A stretch of DNA of 64,000 nt from Gemmatimonadota bacterium (GTDB lineage Bacteria; Gemmatimonadota; Gemmatimonadetes; Longimicrobiales; Gaopeijiaceae): NCBI GenBank assembly GCA_041390125.1, contig JAWKQN010000002.1, positions 186,001 through 250,000 on the forward strand, in the 5' to 3' direction. Each line of letters starts with the position of its first letter. The stretch's first letter is position 1. The translations under genes and the position numbers were made by a program. Shown piece by piece: positions 14,674-23,543 of this stretch. The notes beneath the pieces are model-generated. The model was not told the DNA's origin. It worked only from the letters and a program-made list of their open reading frames with translations, and made no database searches.

Positions 14674-16193
14674 GCAGGTGGAGCGACGTCCGGGAGCGGG
14701 GAGCAAGGCTCGCGCGTCGGCACCCGCGCGCGCTCGCGATCCTGTCGGTTCTGGCGATCGGCGGAGCGGTCTGGGCGCTCCTGTCACGCGACGACCCGCG
14801 GCTTCGCCCCGCGCCGCCCGCGTTTGCCGGCGACTCGGCCTGGGTTCCGGATCTTCCTGCTTCCACCCTGGAGGTACCGGTCGTCTACGACCTCTCCCCC
14901 ATCGTGGAGAAGCTGGAAGGCGTCGTTCCGCGACGGTATGGCTCGCTCGACGATCGGGTCGAGCTCGGCTCGAACGAACGGGCGAGCGCAGCCTTCGAGC
15001 TGGTCCGCTCTCCCTTCCAGGCGCACCTCGAAGGCACGGTGGCACACGTCGCCGCGCTCGTACGCTACCGGGGTCGGGCCTGGTACGACCCGCCGGTGCT
15101 TCCGGAGGTGAGCGCCTCCTGTGGCACCGGTGAGGACGAGCCCGCACCCCGGGCCTGGATCCGCCTGTCCGCTCCCTTGATGCTCACACCGCGCTGGACG
15201 CTCGCGGCCGAGCCCAGGGTGGACGGCGTGGCCGCGGCGACGGACCAGGATCGGGACCGCTGTCAGATCACGCCGCTGCAGATCGACGTCACGGGTCGGG
15301 TGATCGACGCCGCCACCTCGATCCTGGAGGACAGCCTGCCGGCGATCCGCCGCGAGCTGGCCTCCATCGACCTGAAGAGCCACTTCGAGGAGTGGTGGCG
15401 CGTGCTGAGCGAGCCCATCCAGTTGGACGACGACATCTGGCTGATCATCGATCCGCGCGCCGTACACCGTGGTCCCATCTCGGGCGACAGCCTCACCCTG
15501 GTGGCGACGGTGGGCTTGATCGCCTACCCACGGATCGTGCTCGGCAACCGGCCCCTCACAGAGGTCGCGCCCCTCCCACCGCTCGACAGCGGTGACCTGC
15601 GGCCGGGTCTGCACGTGCGCGCGACCGCTCTGGGCGACTACCGCGTGGGCAGCCGCCGACTGACGCAGGAGTTGGCGGGCACCGAGATCACGCAGGCCGG
15701 TCGTCTGCTGCGGATCCGCTCCGTGTCCGTCCGCGGCATCGGAGGTGGCCGGATCTCCCTGGAGGTGGCCGTGGGTGGCGCCGTGCACGGACGCGTGTTC
15801 CTGGTGGGCACGCCCCGCTACGACGCAGCTTCGCGGGAGATCCATGTACCCGACCTGGACTTCGACGTCGCCACCCGTGACCTGCTCGTAGGCAGCCTGG
15901 CCTGGCTGGCCGAGACGCCCTTCGTCGAGCTCCTGAGGACCCGAGCCCGCTGGCCCGTCGAGGACCTCGTCCGCTTCGCCACGGAGCAGCTCGAGCGAGG
16001 GCTGAATCATCGTCTGGGGGACACCGCGCAACTCCGGGGCACTGTGGACTCCGTGGAGATCCTGGGCGTCTTCCCCACTCGCTCGGCCCTCGTGGTCCAT
16101 GCGGCCGCGCGTGCCCAGGCGGCGCTGGTGGTGGACGAAGACGGACCTGCGTCCGTTTCACACCCAGCCACACTGCAACACGGCCCGCGCTGA
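14670..16193 (+). CDS. DUF4403 family envelope protein
   Basis: A 507-residue protein anchored by one N-terminal helix (about 21-38) with a large periplasmic part. The beta-rich repeats (YDLSPIVEKLEGVVPRRYGS near 75-95, IDVTGRVIDAATSILEDSLP near 208, and GLIAYPRIVLGNRP) match DUF4403, thought to form lipid-binding tubular folds. The length is normal for the family. The GTG start overlaps the AI-2E stop, so translation is coupled and a shared envelope role is likely. The molecular function is not known. Confidence 0.78.
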   Translation: MSRWSDVRERGARLARRHPRALAILSVLAIGGAVWALLSRDDPRLRPAPPAFAGDSAWVPDLPASTLEVPVVYDLSPIVEKLEGVVPRRYGSLDDRVELGSNERASAAFELVRSPFQAHLEGTVAHVAALVRYRGRAWYDPPVLPEVSASCGTGEDEPAPRAWIRLSAPLMLTPRWTLAAEPRVDGVAAATDQDRDRCQITPLQIDVTGRVIDAATSILEDSLPAIRRELASIDLKSHFEEWWRVLSEPIQLDDDIWLIIDPRAVHRGPISGDSLTLVATVGLIAYPRIVLGNRPLTEVAPLPPLDSGDLRPGLHVRATALGDYRVGSRRLTQELAGTEITQAGRLLRIRSVSVRGIGGGRISLEVAVGGAVHGRVFLVGTPRYDAASREIHVPDLDFDVATRDLLVGSLAWLAETPFVELLRTRARWPVEDLVRFATEQLERGLNHRLGDTAQLRGTVDSVEILGVFPTRSALVVHAAARAQAALVVDEDGPASVSHPATLQHGPR

Positions 16194-16301
16194 TGGGCGC
16201 ACGACCGCGACCGCGCCATGGGAATGCTCGCCGGTCCTCATCTTGCTCCTTCATCTCGGGCGACCGAGCCACTTCGGGCAACGTCCCAGCAAGGAGAGAC
16301 G

Positions 16302-16667
16302 ATGAGACAGGACAATCCGCAGATCATGTCTGCGTCTACGATGATCGGAAACAAGGTCGAGAACGCCGCCGGGGAGAACCTGGGCGAAGTGAAGGAATTG
16401 ATGATCGATCGCGACACGGGCGACGTCGCCTACGCGGTGCTCTCCTTCGGCGGGTTCCTGGGCCTCGGCGACAAGCTCTTCGCCATTCCCTGGCGGGCAT
16501 TGGAGCTGGACACCGAGCGCCATTCGTTCCGCCTCGGCGTCGACAAGGATCGGCTGAAGGACGCGCCGGGCTTCGACAAGGACGACTGGCCGCGGAATCC
16601 CGATCGGACGTTCGTGGACCAGATCCACAAGTACTACGACATCCAGCCGTACTACGCCGCTCGCTGA
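16302..16667 (+). CDS. PRC-barrel domain protein
   Basis: A 121-residue soluble protein dominated by one PRC-barrel: SASTMIGNKVENAAGENLGE, then VKELMIDRDTGDVAYAVLSF and KLFAIPWRALELD. A C-terminal tail (DRTFVDQIHKYYDIQPYY) is shared with other stand-alone stress-associated PRC-barrel proteins. PRC-barrels bind RNA or protein partners; the partner here is unknown. A strong AAGGAGAG site fixes the ATG. The gene stands alone in a 110-base gap on either side. Confidence 0.88.
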   Translation: MRQDNPQIMSASTMIGNKVENAAGENLGEVKELMIDRDTGDVAYAVLSFGGFLGLGDKLFAIPWRALELDTERHSFRLGVDKDRLKDAPGFDKDDWPRNPDRTFVDQIHKYYDIQPYYAAR

Positions 16668-16788
16668 CCCGTAGGAGGGCGGAGGCGCGGCTGGTTCTGG
16701 TCGCGCCCCGACCGCGGAGTCGGTCTCCAAGAGACCCCTGGAGGCCGGCTTCGCGCTCCGCCTGCCCCCACCGGCGGAGCCTTCGCGA

Positions 16789-18093
16789 ATGAGGGCCCGC
16801 CTGCTTCAAGCCTGGGGCGCCCTGCGCGAGAGCTACTGGTTCCTGCCGGCCGTCTTCTCGGTCGGCGCCATGCTGTTGGCCGCCGGATCGATCGCGATCG
16901 ATGCCGCGTACGGGCCCTGGGACATCTCCTGGCTTCCGGGAAGCAGTCCCGACGGTGCTCGTGCGGTGCTCTCCACCGTCGCGGGCTCGCTCATCACCGT
17001 CGCCGGCGTGGCCATCTCGGTCACACTCGTGGCCCTCTCCACCACATCGTCCGCGTTCGGGCCCCGGATCCTCACGCTCTTCCTGCGCGACCGGGGCGTC
17101 CAGAGCGCGCTGGGCGTCTTCGCGGGCTCCTTCCTGTTCTGCCTGGTGGTGCTGTTGTTCGTGCGGTCTCCGCTCGAGACCGCGGACGCCACGCCCTTCG
17201 TGCCCCAGCTCGCGCTCCTGGCGGGATTCACCACGGGCCTCACCTCCATCGGCGCCTTCCTGTTCCTGGTCCACCACGTCTCCCAGATGCTGCACGTCGA
17301 CAATGTCGTGGCCCGCGCGGGCGCCGACCTGCTCGGGGGCGTCGAAGACCTGATCGGACGCAGGAAGGAGGACGGCGTCACGCCGATCGACACCGATCCC
17401 GAAGTGACCCGCGATGAAGGCGGTGCGATCGTGCGGGCCGATCGCGATGGCTACCTGCAGGTGGTGGACGAAGGCAGCCTGCTGGAGCTTGCAGAGCGCT
17501 GGAGCCGTGTCATCGTGCTCGAGGTCCGCAGGGGCGAGTTCGTCACACGCGAGCGGGTCATCGCTCGCGTGTGGCCGGGAGATGGCCTGGGCGAGGACGA
17601 TCTGGAGGAGGTTCTTTCGGGCTTCGCCTGGGGACAGCGCCGCAACCACGGTCAGGAGGTACGCTTCCAGGTGGACCAGATCGTCCAGATCGCCGCACGT
17701 GCCCTCTCCCCCGGGATCAACGATCCGTTCACGGCGATGAGCTGCATCGATTGGCTGGAAGCGGCGTTGAAGCGGTTCTCCGAGGTGCCTTCGGCGCGCT
17801 GGCTGAGCCAGGTGCGGGACGGCGAGCCACGCTTGTATCAGCCCGCCACCACGTTCGCCGATCTCCTCGAGGCCAGCGTGGGTCAGCTCGTGCCCTATGC
17901 CGCCAGCGACCTCAACGCCGCGCGGCACCTGGCACGGGCTCTCGACCGACTGGCGCAGGATTGCGGGCGCGCAGACTGTCGCTCGCTCCTGGAGGAGCGC
18001 GCCGATCAACTGCTCGACGCCTGTCGGGTACGTCTCCCCGACGAAGACGCGGCTGCGCGGGTCGCGGAGCGTCTCCGGCACGTACGCCCCTAG
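16789..18093 (+). CDS. DUF2254 family membrane protein
   Basis: A 434-residue protein with four N-terminal helices (about 18-38, 63-88, 106-124 and 142-164; for example AGSLITVAGVAISVTLVALS), a short charged loop and a 250-residue cytoplasmic domain. The segment ALSPGINDPFTAMSCIDWLE and the RAVLSTVAGS region are signatures of DUF2254 (predicted membrane protein of unknown function). No clear ribosome site precedes the ATG. It converges on the degenerate kinase gene across a tandem repeat. Confidence 0.85.
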   Translation: MRARLLQAWGALRESYWFLPAVFSVGAMLLAAGSIAIDAAYGPWDISWLPGSSPDGARAVLSTVAGSLITVAGVAISVTLVALSTTSSAFGPRILTLFLRDRGVQSALGVFAGSFLFCLVVLLFVRSPLETADATPFVPQLALLAGFTTGLTSIGAFLFLVHHVSQMLHVDNVVARAGADLLGGVEDLIGRRKEDGVTPIDTDPEVTRDEGGAIVRADRDGYLQVVDEGSLLELAERWSRVIVLEVRRGEFVTRERVIARVWPGDGLGEDDLEEVLSGFAWGQRRNHGQEVRFQVDQIVQIAARALSPGINDPFTAMSCIDWLEAALKRFSEVPSARWLSQVRDGEPRLYQPATTFADLLEASVGQLVPYAASDLNAARHLARALDRLAQDCGRADCRSLLEERADQLLDACRVRLPDEDAAARVAERLRHVRP

Positions 18094-18164
18094 CGTCGGA
18101 CAGGAGCCCGCTCAGGAGGGCTCGCAGGCGAGGCGCAGCTCCCGGCGCGCATCGGTCGGGCCCG

Positions 18165-18290
18165 ATCAGGCGTCAGGCAGGACGGGACCTGCTGGCCGGG
18201 CGGACGTCTGGCCGTCAGGCAGGACGGACCTGCTGGCCGGGCAGACGTCAGACGTCGGCCAGGACGGGACCTGCCGGCCGGGCAGGTCAG
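18165..18290. repeat. Short tandem repeat, about 2.9 units of 40-42 bases
   Basis: Units begin CAGGACGG(G)ACCTGC at 18178, 18220 and 18260, each followed by a GGCCGGGC block and an ACGTC block. Units 1 and 2 are nearly identical over 35 bases; unit 3 is shorter and runs into the stop region of the kinase gene at 18287. It fills the space between two convergent genes. Confidence 0.85.
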
Positions 18291-19003
18291 GCGCTGGGCA
18301 GCGAGATCTGGAAGGCCGGACCGGTCTTCTGGTTGACGGCCTCGATGAACCCACCTTGGAGCGCCAGGATGCGGCGAGCGAGCGCCAGGGACGGATGGCC
18401 GGCCCTGGAGCGCTCCGTCGGCGGGAGCGACCAACTCCAGTCGAACAGGTGCTCACGCTCCGCAGACCCGAGCGTGCGTCCCTCGTGCACCACATCCACG
18501 CCAAACCCGCGACCCCGCTCGGCGGAGCGGACCTGGACGGTGCCGCCGGCGTGGGTCCGTTGGATGGCGTGCTGCACGACCGCATGGAGAGCACGCGCGG
18601 TCTGCCGATGGTCCACCCAGACGTGACGCATCGGCTCACCCGCCAGCATGGGCACGAGCTGCACGCCCGCCTCGCGCGCCAGCCAGCCCACGTCGCGGTC
18701 CAGCCCCTCGAAGAGCGAGGTCGTCGACACGGCCGCGAAGCGAAGGGGGAACGCGCCCGCATCGATGCGGGCCAGATCGAGCATGTCCTCCATCACCCGC
18801 GACATCCGGTGGCAGGCGGCATCGATCAGACGCAGCTGCTGCGAGCGTTGCGGGCCGGTGAGCCGATGTTCGCGCAGCAGGAGTGAAGCGGTGCTGACGG
18901 CGCTCAAGGGGCTGCGCAGATCGTGCGCCAGCCGCTCCAGAAGCTCCTGCCGCAGCGCGTCTTCCGGTCGGCTGCGCGCGGGGGCGCGCTCGAGGGTGGT
19001 CAT
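18287..19003 (-). CDS. Degenerate histidine kinase (probable pseudokinase)
   Basis: A 238-residue protein that begins with a good HisKA domain (LLERLAHDLRSPLSAVST, His27), including the second dimerisation helix. The following ATPase domain has lost its signatures. The N-box reads VVQHAIQRT with no Asn pair, the G1 box reads DVVHEGRTL without DxGxG, and the G2 box reads GHPSLALARRI. ATP binding is therefore unlikely. It may dimerise with other kinases or act as a phosphotransfer or scaffold protein. The frame is intact and codon use is normal, so it is not a broken gene. It follows the lipoprotein gene by 11 bases. Confidence 0.75.
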   Translation of the reverse strand: MTTLERAPARSRPEDALRQELLERLAHDLRSPLSAVSTASLLLREHRLTGPQRSQQLRLIDAACHRMSRVMEDMLDLARIDAGAFPLRFAAVSTTSLFEGLDRDVGWLAREAGVQLVPMLAGEPMRHVWVDHRQTARALHAVVQHAIQRTHAGGTVQVRSAERGRGFGVDVVHEGRTLGSAEREHLFDWSWSLPPTERSRAGHPSLALARRILALQGGFIEAVNQKTGPAFQISLPSA

Positions 19004-19014
19004 CCTGTGGATCC

Positions 19015-19716
19015 TCAGTCGGTCAGGGGAGCGTCGAGTTGCACCGTCACGGTACTTCCCTCCGGCATCGTCGCATGCCCGTCGCGGGTCCCCAGGGCCA
19101 CGACCGCACCGACCACGGTGCCCACGCCGGCGCCCTTCAGCGTCGCCTCGGTGTCGCGACCCAGGATCTGACCCAACAAGGCTCCCGCAGCCGTTCCGAC
19201 CGCGACCTTGCCCGCGGTCTCTGCACCGCTGTCCCGCGCCTCGGTCTCCAGGTCCACTTCGGTGGCGCGGCCATGGATCGCGTGGGGCTCGCCATCCACC
19301 TCGACGGACTCGATCGCGACAGCGAGGACGGCCTCGCCGTCCGGTCCACCGTCTGCGTCCGCCCGGCTGACGGTTCCCCACGCCGACGTGCCGGCGGGCA
19401 GGACCACCTGACCGTCCGCGCCTCGCACATCCTCGATGAGCGTCGCCTGGAAGGACTCGCCCCCCTCGTGCGTCTGCGTCGAGATCCGCTCCGCGAGGCG
19501 GAAGCGCAGCGTGGTGCCCGCGGGCAAGGAGCTGCCATCGGACGCCGGCTGCACGGGGGCCGCCGTGGGTGCGGGCTCGGCGGCCCGCTCTTCGCCGGCT
19601 CGAGCGGCCTCGGAGATCTCCTCTCCGGTGTCGTCCCCGGCGTTGGCCTCCCCACAGGCCCAGAGGGGGACAAGCATGCCGAGGAGCGCGGCGGTACGGA
19701 GTGCGTGCGTCTTCAT
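19015..19716 (-). CDS. Glycine-zipper lipoprotein
   Basis: A 233-residue exported lipoprotein (signal ending LVPLWACG, Cys21). An acidic, Ala/Pro-rich linker (about 25-60) leads to a beta domain with LPAGTTLRFRLAERISTQTH and QVVLPAGTSAWGTV, a pattern seen in secretion-associated TrbI/VirB10-like and similar beta domains. A Gly/Ala-rich zipper (AGKVAVGTAAGALLGQILG, then GAGVGTVVGAVVALG) follows, then a short beta end. GAGGTCAGG precedes the ATG. It probably forms an operon with the degenerate kinase. A two-block motif lies 226 bases upstream on the same strand. Confidence 0.7.
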   Translation of the reverse strand: MKTHALRTAALLGMLVPLWACGEANAGDDTGEEISEAARAGEERAAEPAPTAAPVQPASDGSSLPAGTTLRFRLAERISTQTHEGGESFQATLIEDVRGADGQVVLPAGTSAWGTVSRADADGGPDGEAVLAVAIESVEVDGEPHAIHGRATEVDLETEARDSGAETAGKVAVGTAAGALLGQILGRDTEATLKGAGVGTVVGAVVALGTRDGHATMPEGSTVTVQLDAPLTD

Positions 19717-19941
19717 CCTGACCTCGTGTCGTGGTGCGTCCAGCGATCAGCCTTCAGCGAGGTGGACCCGGGGCGCTCGCCTCGGCCACCCGCCATCTCC
19801 GGTCCGGGCGCACGACGCGTGCCTTCGGACGGGGGCACGCCTCCTGCGTTCCGGGGGGCATGCGGAGTCCCCCAAGTGCAGACGCAGCCGGCGGTTTTCG
19901 GCCCGGGGCCGTCTGTCGCGGCACTGCCGATGCCGCCATTC

Positions 19942-19969
19942 CCGTGCGCCGATGACCGGAATGAAACAC
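19942..19969 (-). promoter_or_regulatory. Two-block motif upstream of glycine-zipper lipoprotein
   Basis: On the minus strand: GTGTTTCA, 14 bases, GCACGG. It reads toward the lipoprotein gene (start 19716), implying a leader of about 220 bases, and lies 42 bases beyond the end of the 19984-21438 gene. Confidence 0.55.
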
Positions 19970-19983
19970 GAGTCGACCCGGTC

Positions 19984-21438
19984 TCAACGCCACGGATCCC
20001 ACGGGCGCACCAGTCCCACGGATGCGGCGCGCTCTCCGTCCAGAAGCCCCCAGGAGAGGTCTCCTCGCGCGGTCCACCCCGCGAGCGTCCGCATCCTGAG
20101 CCCCACGCCAGCATCCCAGGCCACGAGGCGCGGGAGGTCGTTCGCCCGATCCCCCACCCGTGCGAGATCCGAATGGATCCCCAACCGCACGTGGAGCGGT
20201 CCCAGGCGCGCGGACGGCGACTGCAGCTCGACGCTGGCATGCACCAGCGACCGGCCGAAGGCACCCCGGAGATCCAGCGCGCCGTCGACGAGCAACGGAT
20301 GCGCGCGGAGCAGTGGCACGCGAGCCTGTCCCGTGCCGGCTCCCGGCCAGCGCAGGAGCGGCGTGCTCTGGCTCGCGGTCCGCACGCCCCCCAGAGCGGA
20401 AGCCCGCCATCCGTCCGCTGCGGCGGGCGCCGTGTGCGCCTCGAGGCTGACGATGCCGGTCTGGAACGCCCCCTGTGTGGCGCGCCCGCGCTCGGCCTCG
20501 ACCCTGATCCGCACCCGGTCGTTCGCGCCCCGGACTTCCGTCTGGAGCCCGAAGCGCCACGCCGCGCGCGTGGCGGATCCGGCGCTCCACCGGTCGCCAC
20601 TCACGGACGCCCCCCAGAACACGTCGGGGGAGAGCCAGCCGCCCGTGCGCATTCCCAGCGATGCGATCGCTTCGCGCCGCGTTCCGGATCCGTCGAGGAA
20701 CGTCCCCTCCGAGAGCGTCCCGACGAGATCGACGCGCCGTGAAGAGGACGGCAGGGCGTCGATCACCCGCACCGCCACCCTGCGCCGACCGGTCTGCCAA
20801 CGCCCTTGGAACTCCACCCCCGCACTCCACGCCGGCCCGCCCGTCCAGGTCAGGTCCACGGCCTCCCGCAGCCACGCGCCCGCCGTCTGGGCCACCAGGG
20901 TGGTTTTGCCGCCCTGCAGGCCTTCGCGCGGCGTCACCACCAGCGTCACGTCCACCTCCTCACGGCTGCGCGGTTCCACGCGTATGGCGGCACCCGCAGT
21001 CGAGGCGCGGTCGTGCAGCCGGCGCACGGCTCGCGTGAAGCCTGCGGCCGTGAGCGGCATCCCGACCCGCATGCCTGCGCGACTCGCGAGCGCACCGGCG
21101 TCCACGCCGGATACTCCCGCAGTGCGGATCGTGGCAATGCGCAGCGGCGCGCTGCGTTCCCAGACCGACAAGGCCGCGGGCGTGTCTCCCTGCAGGAGAA
21201 GCGCGACCCCCTGCAGGTCCTCCAGGCGCTCGGACGCCAGGCCCGCCTCCTGTGCCTGGCCGGCCAGGCGGGCGGCAGCGTCCCACTCTCCCGCCGCGAA
21301 GCGTTGCTCGGCTTCTCGTGACAGACGCTCGGCCGCAGCGCGCTCCGGTTGCGCCGACCCCGGCCGGGACGGGCCCGGACCGGGGTGGACGCAGGCCGTC
21401 GCCAAGGACGCGGCGGCTACCAGAGCAAGACGATTCAA
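19984..21438 (-). CDS. Outer-membrane beta-barrel lipoprotein (BamA/ShlB-like layout)
   Basis: A 484-residue exported protein with a lipobox (LATACVHP, Cys16). A helical, TPR-like region (about 30-95, EAEQRFAAGEWDAAARLAGQ) is followed by a POTRA-like alpha/beta segment (100-175). About 300 residues of alternating beta strands (GVEFQGRWQTGRRRVAVRV, VELQSPSARLGPLHVRLGIH) then suggest an outer-membrane barrel. The C-terminal residue is Arg rather than aromatic, which is atypical. The start is TTG with GAGGA seven bases upstream and lies eight bases after the stop of the DUF6627-like gene, so the two form an operon. The role is unknown; export or surface assembly is possible. Confidence 0.6.
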   Translation of the reverse strand: MNRLALVAAASLATACVHPGPGPSRPGSAQPERAAAERLSREAEQRFAAGEWDAAARLAGQAQEAGLASERLEDLQGVALLLQGDTPAALSVWERSAPLRIATIRTAGVSGVDAGALASRAGMRVGMPLTAAGFTRAVRRLHDRASTAGAAIRVEPRSREEVDVTLVVTPREGLQGGKTTLVAQTAGAWLREAVDLTWTGGPAWSAGVEFQGRWQTGRRRVAVRVIDALPSSSRRVDLVGTLSEGTFLDGSGTRREAIASLGMRTGGWLSPDVFWGASVSGDRWSAGSATRAAWRFGLQTEVRGANDRVRIRVEAERGRATQGAFQTGIVSLEAHTAPAAADGWRASALGGVRTASQSTPLLRWPGAGTGQARVPLLRAHPLLVDGALDLRGAFGRSLVHASVELQSPSARLGPLHVRLGIHSDLARVGDRANDLPRLVAWDAGVGLRMRTLAGWTARGDLSWGLLDGERAASVGLVRPWDPWR

Positions 21439-21446
21439 GACCGTCC

Positions 21447-21836
21447 TCAGACCAGCAGGATCAAGATGATCACGAGGAGGAGCAGGATGATGAGCGTAGT
21501 GGTCCGAAAGGAGATGGTGGTTCGATCCTGGTCGAGCACGTCATCCAGCGCGGTCGCCTGCGTGTGGGCCGCCACGAGAGGCTCACCCTCCAGAAGCTCG
21601 ACGCGAGCCCGTACATCTTCGAGGTTCACGCCGAGGGAGCGCGCCGGCTCCGCCAGCTCGGGGCGGGCCAGGAGTGCGCGGATGTCAGCGCGGGCAGCGG
21701 CGTCCGCGGCACGCTCCTTCGCGATCGTCGCGAAGGGATCGACCTGCGCGTCGCGGACGACCTGGCCCGCCACGGCGGGGGCACTTCCCAGGGCAAAGGC
21801 GGCCCACATCAGCACCGGGAGGATCCTGCCTGTCAT
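21447..21836 (-). CDS. PA2779/DUF6627-like small exported membrane protein
   Basis: A 129-residue protein. A signal-like N-terminal helix (GRILPVLMWAAFALGSAPAVAG) is followed by a helical region with RADIRALLARPELAEPARSLGV, then EDVRARVELLEGE, and a single very hydrophobic C-terminal helix (TTTLIILLLLVIILILLV). The LGV-x-x-x-D-V-x-A-R-V-x-x-L pattern and C-terminal anchor are typical of PA2779-family proteins. The ATG is chosen for the AAAGGAG site. It is the first gene of an operon with the outer-membrane barrel gene and has a two-block motif 148 bases upstream. Confidence 0.72.
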   Translation of the reverse strand: MTGRILPVLMWAAFALGSAPAVAGQVVRDAQVDPFATIAKERAADAAARADIRALLARPELAEPARSLGVNLEDVRARVELLEGEPLVAAHTQATALDDVLDQDRTTISFRTTTLIILLLLVIILILLV

Positions 21837-21983
21837 GTCCAGCTCCTTTCGCAAGGTATTCGGGCGCCCCGGGGGGCGCAGATCCCCGTCGGAATCTCAA
21901 AGATCCTGCCACCGCTGGACCGGGGAGACCGGGCGCAGATCCTGCGCTCCGACGGCATACCGGACCCGTCCTCGCTTGAGGCA

Positions 21984-22011
21984 CCGTGCGCGAAGGGCGA
22001 GATTGAAACAG
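21984..22011 (-). promoter_or_regulatory. Two-block motif upstream of DUF6627-like operon
   Basis: On the minus strand: CTGTTTCA, 14 bases, GCACGG. It reads toward the gene starting at 21836 and lies in the divergent gap shared with the NtrC-type regulator at 22089. Confidence 0.55.
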
Positions 22012-22088
22012 GGCGCGCCGCGCCCCTGCCCCCCGCGTCCGTGTTCCTCCCCCGGTCCCGTGAACGTCCAGAACGAGAGAACCCGCGC

Positions 22089-23495
22089 ATGACCGACGCC
22101 ACCATCGAGACGGAACCGCGAACGGAGAGCGAGGCGGGCGGGCTCGGCGATCAGGTACGCGTGCTGATCGTCGACGACGAACCGCTGGTCCGGGAATCCA
22201 TCCAGCTCTGTCTGGCGCCTCTGGGCCATGAGGTCACGCCCACCGCCGGGGCCGACCATGCCCGCGTGGCCGTGGCGCGCAAGCGCTTCGACCTCGTCTT
22301 GCTGGACCTGCGCCTGAACGAGCACTCCGGCCTGGACCTCATCCCGGAGCTCCTCGACGCGGACCCGTCCCTTACGATCGTGTTGATGACCGCACACGGC
22401 TCCGTCGAGTCGGCGGTCGAAGCGATGCGACGGGGCGCGTTCGACTACATCAACAAGCCCATCTCGCCGTCGGAGCTCCAGATCCTGGTACGCCGGGTGG
22501 CGGAGCGGAGGCGGCTGAAGCAGCGCCTCCAGGTTCTCGAAGAGACCGCCCGCGACACCACGCCGGCACCGGTGCTGGACAGCACGCACCCGGGGATGGC
22601 GCGGGCCATCGCCACGGCGCGGGACGTGGCCGACACCGACGCCACCATCCTGATCACGGGGGAGAGCGGCACCGGCAAAGGTGTGCTGGCGCGCGCCATC
22701 CACGAGTGGAGTCGTCGCGCCGCGCGTCCGTTCGCGCCGGTCAACTGTCCGAGCCTCTCCGCGGAGCTTCTCCGCAGCGAGCTCTTCGGCCACGTGAAGG
22801 GCTCGTTCACGGGCGCCACCGACACCAAGGTCGGAAAGATCGAGTTCGCCCACGGCGGGACGCTCTTCCTGGACGAGATCGGCGAGATGGTGCTCGAGAT
22901 CCAACCTCGTCTCCTGCGGTTCCTGCAGGATCGGGAGTACGAGCGCGTAGGTGATCCAGAGCCGCGACAAGCGGACGTGCGCCTCATCGCGGCGACCAAC
23001 TCCGACCTGGAACGTGCGGTCTCGGAGGGGGACTTCCGGGACGACCTCTATTACCGGCTGAACGTCATCCAGATCGAACTCATCCCCCTGCGCGCACGTC
23101 CCGACGACATCCCCAGGCTGGCCGAGTCCTTCCTGCGCTTCTTCTCCGCCCGCTACGGCAAGCAGATCGAAGGCTTCACGCCCGAAGCTCTCGGCGCGCT
23201 GCGCGAGATGCCCTGGCCGGGGAATGTGCGGGAGCTGCAGAACGCGGTCGAGCGCGCCGTGATCCTGGCGCGAAGCCCCCGCATCGGTGTGACTGCGCTT
23301 CCGCGCGGGGGTGGAGGGGGTCTCCTCGATCGGCTCGGGATGTCCGATCCCTCGGAGCTCCCCTCACTCGAAGGGATGGAAGAGCGCTACATCCGGCACG
23401 TGATGGAAGTGACGGACTCCGTGGAGGAGGCCGCGGAAGTGCTCGGAGTGGCACCGTCGACGTTGTGGAGGCGCCGGCGCAAGTACGGCATCTGA
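22089..23495 (+). CDS. NtrC-family sigma-54-dependent response regulator
   Basis: A 468-residue transcription activator. Receiver: VLIVDDEPLV, phospho-acceptor Asp73 and Lys123 (NKP). AAA+ domain: Walker A GESGTGKG (191-198), sigma-54 contact loop GSFTGA (238-243; Ser in place of the commoner Ala, which occurs in the family) and Walker B GGTLFLDEIGEM. C-terminal Fis-type helix-turn-helix: SVEEAAEVLGVAPSTLWRRR. It would activate RpoN promoters on phosphorylation. A GAGAG ribosome site precedes the ATG. It converges on the large hybrid kinase gene, a plausible but unproven partner. No clear -24/-12 promoter was found in the window. Confidence 0.93.
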   Translation: MTDATIETEPRTESEAGGLGDQVRVLIVDDEPLVRESIQLCLAPLGHEVTPTAGADHARVAVARKRFDLVLLDLRLNEHSGLDLIPELLDADPSLTIVLMTAHGSVESAVEAMRRGAFDYINKPISPSELQILVRRVAERRRLKQRLQVLEETARDTTPAPVLDSTHPGMARAIATARDVADTDATILITGESGTGKGVLARAIHEWSRRAARPFAPVNCPSLSAELLRSELFGHVKGSFTGATDTKVGKIEFAHGGTLFLDEIGEMVLEIQPRLLRFLQDREYERVGDPEPRQADVRLIAATNSDLERAVSEGDFRDDLYYRLNVIQIELIPLRARPDDIPRLAESFLRFFSARYGKQIEGFTPEALGALREMPWPGNVRELQNAVERAVILARSPRIGVTALPRGGGGGLLDRLGMSDPSELPSLEGMEERYIRHVMEVTDSVEEAAEVLGVAPSTLWRRRRKYGI

Positions 23496-23543
23496 GGTCC
23501 ACCGGGCGCGGAGGGGCGGGCGCACCCAGCCCTCCACCGGGAT

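Noticed and set aside
16150..16206. GTTTCA and GCACGA upstream of the PRC-barrel gene
   Set aside because: The blocks are about 38 bases apart, far from the 14-15 base spacing of the real copies.
18165..18290. Possible CRISPR array
   Set aside because: Units are directly adjacent with no unique spacers and only about three copies, so it is a tandem repeat.
22012..22088. RpoN (-24/-12) promoter for the NtrC-type gene
   Set aside because: No TGGCAC-N5-TTGC-like pair was found there or in other intergenic stretches checked by eye.
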